Source: CAZNXJ01 sp964577115
GTDB taxonomy: Bacteria; Planctomycetota; Planctomycetia; Pirellulales; Pirellulaceae
Assembly (NCBI GenBank): GCA_964577115.1
Contig: CAZNXJ010000011.1
Coordinates: forward strand, 1-64,000
Direction of reading: 5' to 3'
Length of the DNA stretch: 64,000 bases
Part shown: one piece after another, positions 26,376 to 35,379 of the stretch
How the letters are laid out: every line of letters begins with the position of its first letter
How positions within the stretch are numbered: position 1 is the first letter of the stretch
Made by a program: the position numbers and the translations under genes
The notes under the pieces: model-generated
The model's database searches: none
The model's input: only the letters and a program-made list of their open reading frames with translations
What the model was told of the DNA's origin: nothing

Positions 26376-26464
26376 GATGACCACTTGTTCAGGGATACCG
26401 GTATCGCCCTCGTGGCTCCCGCCCTCCGAACCATTGCCGTCACGGCTGCGCTGCCCCTAGCGCT

Positions 26465-27025
26465 TCACGGGTGTTCTTGAAGGTCCTCCTTCAAAATCTC
26501 GCGAAGTTGGTGGCGCGCCCGATGCAAGCGACTCCGCACGGTTCCTACCGGCAAGTCGAGCATTTCGGCAATGGTGTCATAATCACAGCCCTCGAGTTCC
26601 CGCAAAACCAATATCGCGCGGTGCTCCTCGCTCAAGCGAGCGAGGGCCGAACGAATCTGCGCGATCCCCTCTTCGCGTTCCACTCGAGCACCCACCGCTG
26701 GTTCGGTGGATGCTGGTTCATCGCCGCCACATTCCCGGCTCTCCTCGACGGAAAGCTCGGGCCGCTTCCGGCGGCGATGGCTCACTGCCAAATTGAACGC
26801 AATTCTATAAAGCCAAGTGTAGAAAGCACTTGTACGCTGAAAGGTGGGCAGCTTTACGAACGCTTGCACGAATGCGTCCTGAACGACGTCTTCCGCGTCC
26901 GATCGCGACCCGGTGACATGGACCAGAGAGGTATACAAGCGGTCCTGGTGCCGCAACACCAGAATCCCGAAGGCCTCGCGGTCGCCCGCCAACGTCGCAT
27001 CGATCAGTTGGAAGTCGTCTTTCAC
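26465..27025 (-). CDS. ECF sigma factor (RpoE-like)
   Basis: This 186-residue sigma-70 family ECF protein has region 2 with YTSLVHVTGSRSDAEDVVQD and TSAFYTWLYRIAFNLAVSHRRR, and region 4 with LSEEHRAILVLRELEGCDYD and VGTVRSRLHRARHQLREIL. It is transcribed just before the membrane anti-sigma gene, so the two form a signalling pair, with the anti-sigma factor as its likely inhibitor. The GTG start at 27025 has GGAG five bases upstream. Its regulon is unknown. Confidence 0.92.
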   Translation of the reverse strand: MKDDFQLIDATLAGDREAFGILVLRHQDRLYTSLVHVTGSRSDAEDVVQDAFVQAFVKLPTFQRTSAFYTWLYRIAFNLAVSHRRRKRPELSVEESRECGGDEPASTEPAVGARVEREEGIAQIRSALARLSEEHRAILVLRELEGCDYDTIAEMLDLPVGTVRSRLHRARHQLREILKEDLQEHP

Positions 27026-27263
27026 AACTGCTCCGAAATCTTCGACGCGAGAAGGCTCGAGAAAGTTCCCATCCCGGGGAATTGGCCGGCGGCGGCCCGC
27101 GTTCCTGCGAAACCGAGAGAAGGGGCTAGAATCCTTCTAGATGGGGGTCCTGCTTCCCCGTCTTGGCGCAAAGGTTGGTAGGCCCGTTTACTGAAGGCCG
27201 GCGAGGGCCGTCCCGTCGTGCCCCCGCCGCTCGGCATCGAACACGCTCGACACCATAGGCGCC

Positions 27264-27662
27264 ATGCACCCCGACCTCCGACACCATTTTGACTGCCAGT
27301 TAGAAGCAGTTCTACAGGAACTGCCTCCGGAGGTCCACCGTCTGCTCGACGAGGTGCCTCTGATTGTCGACGATTACCCTTCCCCCGCGATGTGCCGCCG
27401 GGTGGGAGTGCGCCGGCCAGACGAATTGTGCGGGCTCTACGACGGCATCCCGCTGACGCACCGAAGCGTCGCCGATTCGGGCGTGCCGAGCGACGTGATT
27501 CATATATTTCGAGCCGGGATCCTGCGGATGGCAGGATACCGCCGGGATGGTACGGGCGACGAGCGGCGACTGCGCGAGCAGATTCGCATTACGATTCTGC
27601 ATGAAGTTGGGCATCACTTCGGACTGACCGAGGAAGATCTGGAGGAACTCGGATATGGCTAA
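27264..27662 (+). CDS. minimal zincin metallopeptidase
   Basis: This 132-residue protein of the Zincin_1 type (formerly DUF1025) has a short alpha/beta fold with the zinc motif HEVGHHFGL near the C-terminus and an acidic end (TEEDLEELGYG). The upstream part (VPLIVDDYPSPAMC, ELCGLYDGIPLTHRSV) is characteristic. Members are small intracellular metal-dependent peptidases of unclear substrate. Its stop overlaps the start of the next gene by eight bases, so the two are probably translated together. Confidence 0.85.
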   Translation: MHPDLRHHFDCQLEAVLQELPPEVHRLLDEVPLIVDDYPSPAMCRRVGVRRPDELCGLYDGIPLTHRSVADSGVPSDVIHIFRAGILRMAGYRRDGTGDERRLREQIRITILHEVGHHFGLTEEDLEELGYG

Positions 27663-30423
27663 CCGTCGGTCCGCAGCAGACGTACGGAACATCCAGATGC
27701 TTTGGGGGCTGGGGCTACTTGGGATATTCAGCGCGTTGGCTGCGCCGGCCACCGCGCCGGCCCAGGAAGTTGTGGCACTCGCCGGTGGCCCGTATGGAGT
27801 TGCCGAGTTCACGTGGCGTGGCGACGCGGTGCATCCGGTGCTGCTCGAGAACCGTGGAATGCGGCTTTCGAGTCCTGACGGACGCGCGCGATGGCCCGTC
27901 GTGCAGCCGCGGCTGCGCGATGGCGGAGTGCTGCGGGAAGCGCTGGGTATTTCGAGCGAGCGCCCTCGTGTCCTGACCGTCCAGTTTTTGTTTACTGGCA
28001 CCGAGCCCTTCGAAGTGATTTGGGATGACGGCACGCCACGGCGGATAACCGTCGTGCCGCGCCGGCCGCGCGGCCGTGAATACGATCGGTTGCTAGCACG
28101 TTGGTGGGGTGCGTGGCAGCAGAGCGCGCGCTCGGCGAGCACGGCGGGCGATCAGATCCTCAGCGACTACTTGACATGGTTCGTCGCGCGCGAGTTAGGG
28201 TTTACGCCACCGAATCTGGCGGGAGAAGCGCCGGATGATGAAGCGCTGCGGACGTTGCAGCGCGCGTTCGGGGGCGAGGCGATTCGCCGGCAAGTGCGGC
28301 AAGCGACGCTTCACGCATCGGGAGCTCGCCGAGCCGCCGCGGATCAGCCGCTGCCGGCCGCCACCGTCTGGCCTCCCCTGCCGCTCGACGAGCAAGAACC
28401 ACCGGCGGTGGAGAAATTGGCCCAGCGCGTGCCGCCGGAATGTCTTTATATTCGTTTCGGCTCCTTCACCAACTATCTCTGGTTCAACCGGCTTCTGACG
28501 GAAAACGGTGGTGATCTGGCGACGCTGGTGACGCCGACGCCCCTACATCGGCCGAGCAGTGAAAGGCTGCAGGGCCAATTGGGCCTGAAGCAATCGGCGC
28601 TGGCCGAAGTGTTAGGGCCGGCGGTCATTTCGGACGTGGCGCTGATCGGCTACGACTTGTATTTCGCCGACGGGGCCGCGATGGGCATCTTGTTCCAGGC
28701 GCGGAGCGGTCTGCTCGCGAACGATCTCATCCAGCAGCGGCAAGCCGCGCTGGCGGCGGAAGCGGAGCGGGGAGCGACCGAAGAAACGTTGACGATCGCC
28801 GGCCACAAGGTGTCGTTCGTTTCGACGCCCGACAACCGGCTCCGCTCGTACTACGTAGCCGACGGCGAATTTCACCTCGTGACAACTTGCCGTCATCTGG
28901 TGGAACGGTTCCTCGAAGTGGGCAAGGGGGAGGCGAGTCTGGGGAGCCTGCCTGAATTCCATCACGCGCGGCGCCTCTTGCCGCTCGAACGCGACGACAC
29001 GATCTTTCTCTATTTTTCGACTCCGTTTTTCCAGAATCTGGTCACCCCGCAGTATCAGATCGAGCTCGAGCGGCGGTTTCGTTCGGCCACCGATATGCAG
29101 CTCTACTGGATCGCTCGCCAGCTGGCGCGGGCGCGGGGCGTGCCGAGCGATTCGGTATTTGACCTGATCGAACGCGGTCTGCTGCCGCCGACGTTTGTGG
29201 ATCGCCCGGAAGGCGGCGAGGTGCTCGTCACGGAAGATACCTGGATCGATACCCTGCGCGGGGCCCGTGGTACGTTTACTCCGATTCCTGACATGAAACT
29301 GTCAGGCGCCACACGGGCCGAGGTGGATGCGTATGTCGAGCGGGCTCGGTACTACGAAACCAATTGGAAACAGTTCGATCCGCTGATGGTCGCTGTACAG
29401 CGCACCGCGCTGAACGATCAGGGACTCGAACGGTTGGCCATCGAAGCGCACATTTCGCCGCTCGACGAATCGAAATACGGCCGCTGGCTGTCATTGCTGG
29501 GCCCGCCCACAACGCACCGCATTGCGACGGCGCCCGGCGATGTGATCGCCGTGCAGGCGCATGTGCAGGGCGGACTGCTCAGCGGCACGGTGCCGCCGCA
29601 CGTGTTGTTTCTAGGGATTCAGGACGTTCCGCCGCCTCCTTCCGGTCCAGGGCTGCTCGCGATGCTCAACCTGCTGCGCAGCACACCCGGATATCTTGGC
29701 GCCTGGCCGAAGCCGGGATTCCTGGACTGGCTGCCGCTGGGCCTGGGGGGCGGAGCACCCGATCCGGCCGGCTATTCGCGCTTGCCGCTGGGGCTCTGGC
29801 GCCGCCAGTGGGCCGATTTGTCGGTCCTCTCGTTCCAGTACCCGCTGCTCGACTTCGTGACGCCGCATTTGAAAGCCGTCGAAACGGAGGATCCGGCGCA
29901 GTTGCGGTTGTACGTCGGGGATATCTCCCAGTCGCAGCTGCGCGACTGGCTAACGCGGCTTGCCGGCCAGCGGGCGCTGGAATTGACTCGCGCAAACGCG
30001 CGCGCCCTGCATCGCTTCGAACAATACCTGGACATTCCGCGCCCGGAAGCTCGACAGGCCGTCGAGCAGTTACTGGATGCCGAATTGGTCAGTCCGCTCG
30101 GCGGAACCTACGCCCTGGCGGAACTGCCCCGCGTCACGCCGTTCTGGGCCAGCACCGCGCAGCTCGAAGAGCCGTCACCGCTCGCCGCCTACGAGGCGCC
30201 GCTGCTCGCGTGGTTCCGTGGGCTGAGCGCCGATGTGACGCGCACGCCCGACGGCCTACTGCTGCGCGCCGAATTGGATATGCAGCGATCGCCGTCTGAG
30301 CCGAAGGCCGAACTGCCGCTGTTCAACTTCTTCCGAACTCAGCGACCGTCGACGGCACCGCCGCCTCCCGAGCCGCCTGCACCGGCAGAACCGGATGAGG
30401 AGACGAAGTCGCGCGAGTTTTGA
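27655..30423 (+). CDS. large exported protein of unknown function
   Basis: This 922-residue protein has an N-terminal hydrophobic segment (LWGLGLLGIFSALAAPATAPAQ) that looks like a signal peptide. It carries no motif I recognise. Features seen are an early domain with VEVIWDDGTPRR-like text, a central block (CLYIRFGSFTNYLWFNRLL, EDTIFLYFSTPFFQNL) and a Pro/Glu-rich end. The style, with many aromatic beta-strands and repeated references to L..F..F, suggests an exported planctomycete-specific family. It begins inside the zincin gene, so it may be a partner or substrate of that peptidase. Confidence 0.75.
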   Translation: MANRRSAADVRNIQMLWGLGLLGIFSALAAPATAPAQEVVALAGGPYGVAEFTWRGDAVHPVLLENRGMRLSSPDGRARWPVVQPRLRDGGVLREALGISSERPRVLTVQFLFTGTEPFEVIWDDGTPRRITVVPRRPRGREYDRLLARWWGAWQQSARSASTAGDQILSDYLTWFVARELGFTPPNLAGEAPDDEALRTLQRAFGGEAIRRQVRQATLHASGARRAAADQPLPAATVWPPLPLDEQEPPAVEKLAQRVPPECLYIRFGSFTNYLWFNRLLTENGGDLATLVTPTPLHRPSSERLQGQLGLKQSALAEVLGPAVISDVALIGYDLYFADGAAMGILFQARSGLLANDLIQQRQAALAAEAERGATEETLTIAGHKVSFVSTPDNRLRSYYVADGEFHLVTTCRHLVERFLEVGKGEASLGSLPEFHHARRLLPLERDDTIFLYFSTPFFQNLVTPQYQIELERRFRSATDMQLYWIARQLARARGVPSDSVFDLIERGLLPPTFVDRPEGGEVLVTEDTWIDTLRGARGTFTPIPDMKLSGATRAEVDAYVERARYYETNWKQFDPLMVAVQRTALNDQGLERLAIEAHISPLDESKYGRWLSLLGPPTTHRIATAPGDVIAVQAHVQGGLLSGTVPPHVLFLGIQDVPPPPSGPGLLAMLNLLRSTPGYLGAWPKPGFLDWLPLGLGGGAPDPAGYSRLPLGLWRRQWADLSVLSFQYPLLDFVTPHLKAVETEDPAQLRLYVGDISQSQLRDWLTRLAGQRALELTRANARALHRFEQYLDIPRPEARQAVEQLLDAELVSPLGGTYALAELPRVTPFWASTAQLEEPSPLAAYEAPLLAWFRGLSADVTRTPDGLLLRAELDMQRSPSEPKAELPLFNFFRTQRPSTAPPPPEPPAPAEPDEETKSREF

Positions 30424-30479
30424 GGCGTGTTTGAAGAGCGGGCAGCGGGACACGCAGGCGGCAAGCAACGCGCGATGCG

Positions 30480-32471
30480 TTACGGCGTGCGGGCTGCTTC
30501 GCGCGCGAGCTGCTCGAGCTCGTGCTCGTAGCCGCCGCTGAGAATCGGGAAGCGGCACCACGACTTCGGGTCAAGATTTTCGTCGTCCAGGTGAAAGGAC
30601 GGCGCGTAGCGTTCGCGCTTCCACTGGTTGCGGCACCAGAGCCGGAAGAAGCGGCTGATCCAGGCGACGAGCTGCTGCGGGGATTCATCGCCGTGACGCG
30701 CTCGCAAAACGCGATAGATCTCGAGCGGCGATAGCTTATCGCGGATCGCGGCGCGTTCGATTTCGTCCAGCAACTCGTAAGGCATGAGATCCTGTTCGTC
30801 CGTCTGCCGAGCGGTCGCTGGACGCAGTTCTGCAGTCGGTTGCTGCTGGTTGACGTAGCGGAGCGCCGGGAGCGGCCCGATCCCTTCCGGGCCGATCTGT
30901 TCGAGCCACCGCAGCCAGCGCCGCAGGAAAGCTTTGTCGATGCCGGCGATCGGTGACAGACCGCCGGACGTATCACCGTCCATCGTGGCGTAGCCGACCG
31001 CCGCTTCGGACCGGTTGCTCGTCGCCAGCAATAGCGACCGCCGGAGGTTGGCGAGCAGCCAGGCGCTGGGCGAGCGAACGCGGGCCTGAATGTTCTGCCG
31101 CGCCAGGTCGTCGTCTTCCCACGTGAGCGGCTTTCCGATGGCCGCCGAAACGATGCGCTCGTATTCCGCGACCAGACCATCGACGTCGAACTCGAAGTAT
31201 TCGGCTCCGAGCGCGGTGGCCACTTCACGCGCTGCCTGGCGCGTTGTTTCCGAACTGTTGCGAGTTGCCTGGTAAACGCAGGCGAGCAGCCGGTGCACGA
31301 GCTGCTTGGGCGATTCGACGGCCGACCCGTCTAAATAGGACAGTTTTTGGTTTACGCCCTCCGCGCCGAGCTCATTCCAGGCGAGCTGCACGGCGAAGGC
31401 GGATAGGGCCGCCACGGCCGACGAGTCCGCCCCGCCGCTCAGTGACACGACATACCCGTGCGCCGCACTTTTGCGAAGGTAATCAAACAGCGCCAGAGCA
31501 ACAGCGCGCGTAAATTCTTCCTCCTTGACGTGAGCTCCACGCTCCCAATTGGCCGAGACGGGTTCGGCGCACTGCGGCTCGCGATGCGGGTATTCGAATA
31601 GGGCACGCACGACACGCTCGCCGTGTTCCCATAGCTCCGCACGGAAGCTCTGCTGGCGCGAGCGTGCGATGCGTGTTGCATCGATATCGACGTCGGCGAC
31701 GGTGACGTGGAAATCGCGAAACGAGAACCGCGGTCCGCTGGCCTTGAGCACACCGCCGCTCGCGACCATCGCATCGCCATCGTAGATCGCTCGCCCGGCT
31801 TCGTTGCCCAGCAAGTTGGCGTAAACATAGCTGACGTGGAACGCGCGTGAGCCTTCCAGCACAAAGCGTCGCCGAACTTCGTGTTTGCCGAATGCGAAGT
31901 GACTGGCGCTCGGGTTCAATAGAATGTCGACTCCGGCCTGCGCCAGAAGCGCTCCGGGCCGATACGCTACCCATGCATCTTCGCAAATCTCGAAGCCGAT
32001 CCGCACACCGCCGACGTCAAACACCAGGTCGCCGAGCGGATACGTGTGGCCGCGGAAGTCGAAGCGCGCGACGCTGCGCGACGGCCACGGTTTGAACCAC
32101 CGTGGCTCGTAATGAATCCCCTCGCCGGCGAGGTTTTGTTTCCCGACAAAGCCGAGGATGTTGCCGTCGGCGAGCAAACACGCCGTATTGAACAGCGCTC
32201 CGTGAAACATCAACGGGAGCCCCACGCAGGCCACCATGCCACGCGTGTGCGGCACGAGGTCGGCAAGCACCTCGAGCGCGGTTTGCTGGACGTGAGGCGC
32301 GTAAAACGCGTCCTCACATCCGTAGCCCGTGATGCACAGCTCGGGCAAACACACAAGGCTGACGTCGCGCCGCCGCGCTTCTTCCAGCGCCGCCACGATT
32401 CGCGCGCGGTTGCCCCGCCAGTCAAGGGGTGTCTGGTTCAGGACAACGGCGGCGACGCGTATCAGCTTCAT
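30480..32471 (-). CDS. nadE: glutamine-dependent NAD synthetase
   Basis: This 663-residue two-domain enzyme has an N-terminal nitrilase-type glutaminase domain with catalytic Glu (LPELCITGYG), Lys (GKQNLAGEGIHYE) and Cys (FEICEDAW). The C-terminal NAD synthase domain has the ATP-binding P-loop SLSGGADSSAVAAL and LLATSNRSEAAVGYATMDGD. It makes NAD from deamido-NAD, ATP and glutamine-derived ammonia, the last step of NAD synthesis. It starts 12 bases after the acidic protein gene ends, so both are likely co-transcribed. Full length for this class. Confidence 0.94.
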   Translation of the reverse strand: MKLIRVAAVVLNQTPLDWRGNRARIVAALEEARRRDVSLVCLPELCITGYGCEDAFYAPHVQQTALEVLADLVPHTRGMVACVGLPLMFHGALFNTACLLADGNILGFVGKQNLAGEGIHYEPRWFKPWPSRSVARFDFRGHTYPLGDLVFDVGGVRIGFEICEDAWVAYRPGALLAQAGVDILLNPSASHFAFGKHEVRRRFVLEGSRAFHVSYVYANLLGNEAGRAIYDGDAMVASGGVLKASGPRFSFRDFHVTVADVDIDATRIARSRQQSFRAELWEHGERVVRALFEYPHREPQCAEPVSANWERGAHVKEEEFTRAVALALFDYLRKSAAHGYVVSLSGGADSSAVAALSAFAVQLAWNELGAEGVNQKLSYLDGSAVESPKQLVHRLLACVYQATRNSSETTRQAAREVATALGAEYFEFDVDGLVAEYERIVSAAIGKPLTWEDDDLARQNIQARVRSPSAWLLANLRRSLLLATSNRSEAAVGYATMDGDTSGGLSPIAGIDKAFLRRWLRWLEQIGPEGIGPLPALRYVNQQQPTAELRPATARQTDEQDLMPYELLDEIERAAIRDKLSPLEIYRVLRARHGDESPQQLVAWISRFFRLWCRNQWKRERYAPSFHLDDENLDPKSWCRFPILSGGYEHELEQLAREAARTP

Positions 32472-32483
32472 GGGCCGCGTGCC

Positions 32484-33707
32484 TCAGCGGCGAGGGCCCC
32501 TGCCGCGACCCCGATGACGCGATGACCCATGTGGCTGGCGCGTGCGCGCCGCAAGGTTCGCGTCGATAATCATGCCGACGGCCTGTTCCCAGGTGGGGAT
32601 CTTCGTGTGTTTCGGGCGAGCGACGTCGTCTCCCTCCGAGTCGAAGTCTTGCGCGTCCTCCGCGCTGTCCGATGTTTCGACGACGTCGTGTTCGGCGTCC
32701 ACCTCGGCGACGTCCTCGTCGTCCTCGTCTTCATCGAACCGGTCGTGCGCGGCGCGATCGCGCACCGCGGACCGTTCGCGCGGGTCATCGCTACGATCCT
32801 CGAGTTCGCTGCGTTCGCGGCGCCCGCGACGGCGTCGGCGGCGGCGCCGACGGCGAGGCCGCTGCTGATCACCTTCTTCGTCGTCCTCGTCGTCGTCGTG
32901 ATCGTCGCTGTCGTCCGCCGTCACCTCGATCACTTCGTGCTCTTGATCGATGAGCTCGGGGCCTTCGTCTTCAAGGTCGTCATCATCACCGGCCGCGCCG
33001 AGCTCATCCCAGGACAGAGCGACTTCTTCGACTTCGTCGGTCACTTCGCCCGAATGCTCGCGCCAGCTTGTGTCCTTCGCGGTGTCGAACTCCGTGTCCA
33101 GCTCAGGCTCGACCTCTGCAAACTCCTCCGACTGGCGACCGCGAGCGTCGCTCGAACGCCCTTGCCGTTCCCGCGCGTCGCTACCCCGTCGCCGACGGCC
33201 TCGTTCACGCCCTTCGCGGCGTCGCCCCGAATACTCGCCTTCCACGTCCCCCGTAACTTCGGGTTCGACGGGCGGCTCGATATCGGGTGCCTCCGACGTG
33301 GGCTCGACAGGTGCTCGCTCGGCCCGGGCCGGCTCGGGAGCCGGGCGGGGTGCAGGAGGAGTTGCAGGCGCAGGCGGCGGAGGCGGAGGAGCGGGTTTCA
33401 GACCCAGTTGGATAGCCAGATCGTCCCAGCTCGAGCGCCCCGGCGAGACCGACGTGGGAGCGACGGTCTCCGGTGCCGACGAGGGCTGCTCGACGCTCGT
33501 CGGTGCAACAGGTTCGGCGGGCTGAGCTGCCTCGCGGGCGGCGGTTTCCAGCGACCGTTCCGCCGCTGACATGTCGCTTGCCCCGCTGTCCGGCTCGGCC
33601 GGCGATGGCTCGGCGGGTGTTTCAGCCGGCGGCGGCTCGGGTGGCAATTCAGCTCCCAACATCTCGGCCAGCGAGCGCCAATGATTGTGGCGGTGCGATT
33701 CGGTCAT
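32484..33707 (-). CDS. acidic/Pro-rich protein with an Arg10 tract
   Basis: This 407-residue, mostly disordered protein consists of a Pro/Ala/Glu-rich first half, an acidic Asp/Glu region (DDDDLEDEGPEL, DSDDHDDDEDDEEGD), then RPRRRRRRRRRRGRRERSE. A short conserved-looking C-terminus (IPTWEQAVGMIIDANLAARTRQPHG) ends in an RGRGRGPRR tail. The acidic plus poly-Arg plus RGR layout is like nucleic-acid-binding scaffolds. The IPTWEQAVG part is the only part likely to fold, and may be the part under selection. It precedes nadE by 12 bases. Function unknown. Confidence 0.75.
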   Translation of the reverse strand: MTESHRHNHWRSLAEMLGAELPPEPPPAETPAEPSPAEPDSGASDMSAAERSLETAAREAAQPAEPVAPTSVEQPSSAPETVAPTSVSPGRSSWDDLAIQLGLKPAPPPPPPAPATPPAPRPAPEPARAERAPVEPTSEAPDIEPPVEPEVTGDVEGEYSGRRREGRERGRRRRGSDARERQGRSSDARGRQSEEFAEVEPELDTEFDTAKDTSWREHSGEVTDEVEEVALSWDELGAAGDDDDLEDEGPELIDQEHEVIEVTADDSDDHDDDEDDEEGDQQRPRRRRRRRRRRGRRERSELEDRSDDPRERSAVRDRAAHDRFDEDEDDEDVAEVDAEHDVVETSDSAEDAQDFDSEGDDVARPKHTKIPTWEQAVGMIIDANLAARTRQPHGSSRHRGRGRGPRR

Positions 33708-33760
33708 AAAGGGATTCCAAGAATGTGCTGTCGAACGGGCTAAGCGAAGGCCCGTGAAAC

Positions 33761-33776
33761 CGGCAAATATTTGCCG
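33761..33776. promoter_or_regulatory. perfect 16-bp palindrome, candidate operator
   Basis: The sequence CGGCAAATATTTGCCG is a perfect inverted repeat in the region between the acidic protein-nadE operon and the divergent arginine-to-proline gene pair. The right half (TTGCCG) overlaps a -35-like hexamer of the promoter candidate at 33771-33799, so a bound dimer could block transcription. Confidence 0.5.
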
Positions 33777-33799
33777 AGCAACAATTTAGGGCGGATAAT
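33771..33799 (+). promoter_or_regulatory. candidate promoter upstream of the LOR/SDH gene
   Basis: TTGCCG, 17 bases, then GATAAT. It lies about 185 bases before ATG 33983 and overlaps the palindrome at 33761-33776. A closer alternative -10 region lies near 33860 (TACTATACGG), without a clear partner. Confidence 0.4.
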
Positions 33800-33982
33800 G
33801 CCCGGCGGGACCGTGGGCCGGGCAACCCCGGCCGGCTCAGCGGCGTATACTTAACGCGTACTATACGGCTGTTTCCCCCTTTTGTGAAGTCGTTATCTCC
33901 TCGCGAGTTAGCTCGATCACACGTGGCTCCAACGCCATCGGGGCCCTCCATCCACTCGGCCGTAGCCTGTCTACCAAATAAT

Positions 33983-35260
33983 ATGAATGACACAACTCTC
34001 TCCTCCGCCACGTTCGCGGCGACCGCCGACGTCGAGGTCTCGGGGCATATCATCGACAGCCTGCTGCTGCCAAAGATCTTGGACGCGATTACCGCGGCGG
34101 GAGGCAAATTCCAGATCAAGGAAATTTCTGTCGGGCAGGAACGCAAGGACCCGAGTTACGCGCTGATTCAGGTCGAAGCCCCCACGCAGCAGCGCCTCGA
34201 CGAGATCCTGGAAGACATCTACGACCACGGAGCCGCTCCGGTCGTTACTCAAGATTGTCGCCTCGAGCCGGTGGACATCGAGGGCACCTTTCCGGAAGGC
34301 TTTTACGCGACTACCAATCAGCGAACCGAGGTGCGCCTTCACGACCGCTGGATTACGGTGGAGCGGCAGGAAATGGACTGTGGGATCGTCGTCGATCCGC
34401 AGACAGAAACCGCCGCCTGCGTACCGATGAGCGAAACGCGGCGCGGACAGCTAATCGTCGTGGGATACGCCGGCGTTCGCGTGCATCCGGAACAGCGTAC
34501 CGAACGCAGTAGCTCGTTCGAATTCATGTCGAGCAGCGTGTCGACGGAGAAGCCCAAGGGCGTTGCCATCCGTCAGATTGCCACCGAAATGGTGCGCGTA
34601 CGCGAAGGGGGCGGCCGCATCCTCGTCGTTGCCGGACCGGCCGTGGTTCATACCGGCAGCGTGGAACATTTTTCCCAGCTGATTCGCGACGGTTACGTGC
34701 AGACGTTATTTGCCGGCAACGCGCTGGCCACGCACGACATCGAAAATGCTCTATACGGTACAAGCCTCGGTGTACGGCTCGACTGTGGCGACATCGTCGA
34801 GGCGGGACACGAACATCACCTGCGCACGATCAACCGTATCCGCCGCGCAGGCGGGATTCGCCGAGCGGTTGCGGCAGGGTTGCTCACGCGCGGCATCATG
34901 TACGAGTGCGTCAGAAACAATGTCGATTTCCTGCTGGCCGGCAGCATACGCGATGACGGCCCGTTGCCGGAAGTCATTACCGATGTGATCGAAGCGCAGC
35001 AATTGATGCGCGCCAAAGCTCAGGACGTTCAGTTCTGCCTGATGCTCGCGACGACGCTGCATTCGATCGCTGTCGGCAATCTGCTGCCCGCGTGGGTGCG
35101 CGTGGTGTGCGTCGATATCAATCCCTCGACGGTCATCAAGCTCAGCGATCGCGGATCGTTTCAGACGCTTGGTCTCGTCACCGATGTCGAACCCTTCCTC
35201 CGCGCGTTACTTGCGGAAGTTCGCGCGCTGAAACTCCAGCCCATGTCGCCACAGCAGTAG
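33983..35260 (+). CDS. LOR/SDH-type enzyme, likely ornithine cyclodeaminase half of AgrE/ArgZ
   Basis: This 425-residue protein matches the LOR/SDH bifunctional family (TIGR00300). The N-terminal LOR domain has VSGHIIDSLLLPKILDAITA and the large second domain has GGGRILVVAGPAVVHTGS, FAGNALATHDIENALYGTS and VCVDINPSTVIKLSDRGSFQ. In cyanobacterial AgrE/ArgZ this same region follows an arginine dihydrolase domain and acts on ornithine to give proline. Here the dihydrolase is the next gene, at 35380. ATG 33983 is chosen because the 33 residues before it look non-coding; a GTG at 33884 is possible. A role in arginine catabolism is inferred. Confidence 0.8.
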   Translation: MNDTTLSSATFAATADVEVSGHIIDSLLLPKILDAITAAGGKFQIKEISVGQERKDPSYALIQVEAPTQQRLDEILEDIYDHGAAPVVTQDCRLEPVDIEGTFPEGFYATTNQRTEVRLHDRWITVERQEMDCGIVVDPQTETAACVPMSETRRGQLIVVGYAGVRVHPEQRTERSSSFEFMSSSVSTEKPKGVAIRQIATEMVRVREGGGRILVVAGPAVVHTGSVEHFSQLIRDGYVQTLFAGNALATHDIENALYGTSLGVRLDCGDIVEAGHEHHLRTINRIRRAGGIRRAVAAGLLTRGIMYECVRNNVDFLLAGSIRDDGPLPEVITDVIEAQQLMRAKAQDVQFCLMLATTLHSIAVGNLLPAWVRVVCVDINPSTVIKLSDRGSFQTLGLVTDVEPFLRALLAEVRALKLQPMSPQQ

Positions 35261-35366
35261 CCGGCGCCGTACAGACCTGCCGTCCTCGCCGGAGCTTCGG
35301 CTGGTGTCGATCCCTCGCACCCGCGAACGATCGCCCCGAACGCTCCGGTGCGAGGATTCCCCTAAC

Positions 35367-35372
35367 AAGGAG
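35367..35372 (+). promoter_or_regulatory. ribosome binding site deciding the dihydrolase-like start
   Basis: AAGGAG lies seven bases before GTG 35380. It excludes the longer frame that begins inside the upstream gene at 35092. Confidence 0.7.
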
Positions 35373-35379
35373 CAAGGGA

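Noticed and set aside
32529..33569. Long rightward frames opposite the acidic/Arg-rich gene
   Set aside because: They are the mirror of repeated Asp/Glu/Arg/Pro codons. The composition (Val/Leu or Ser/Arg runs) is what antisense reading of those codons gives.
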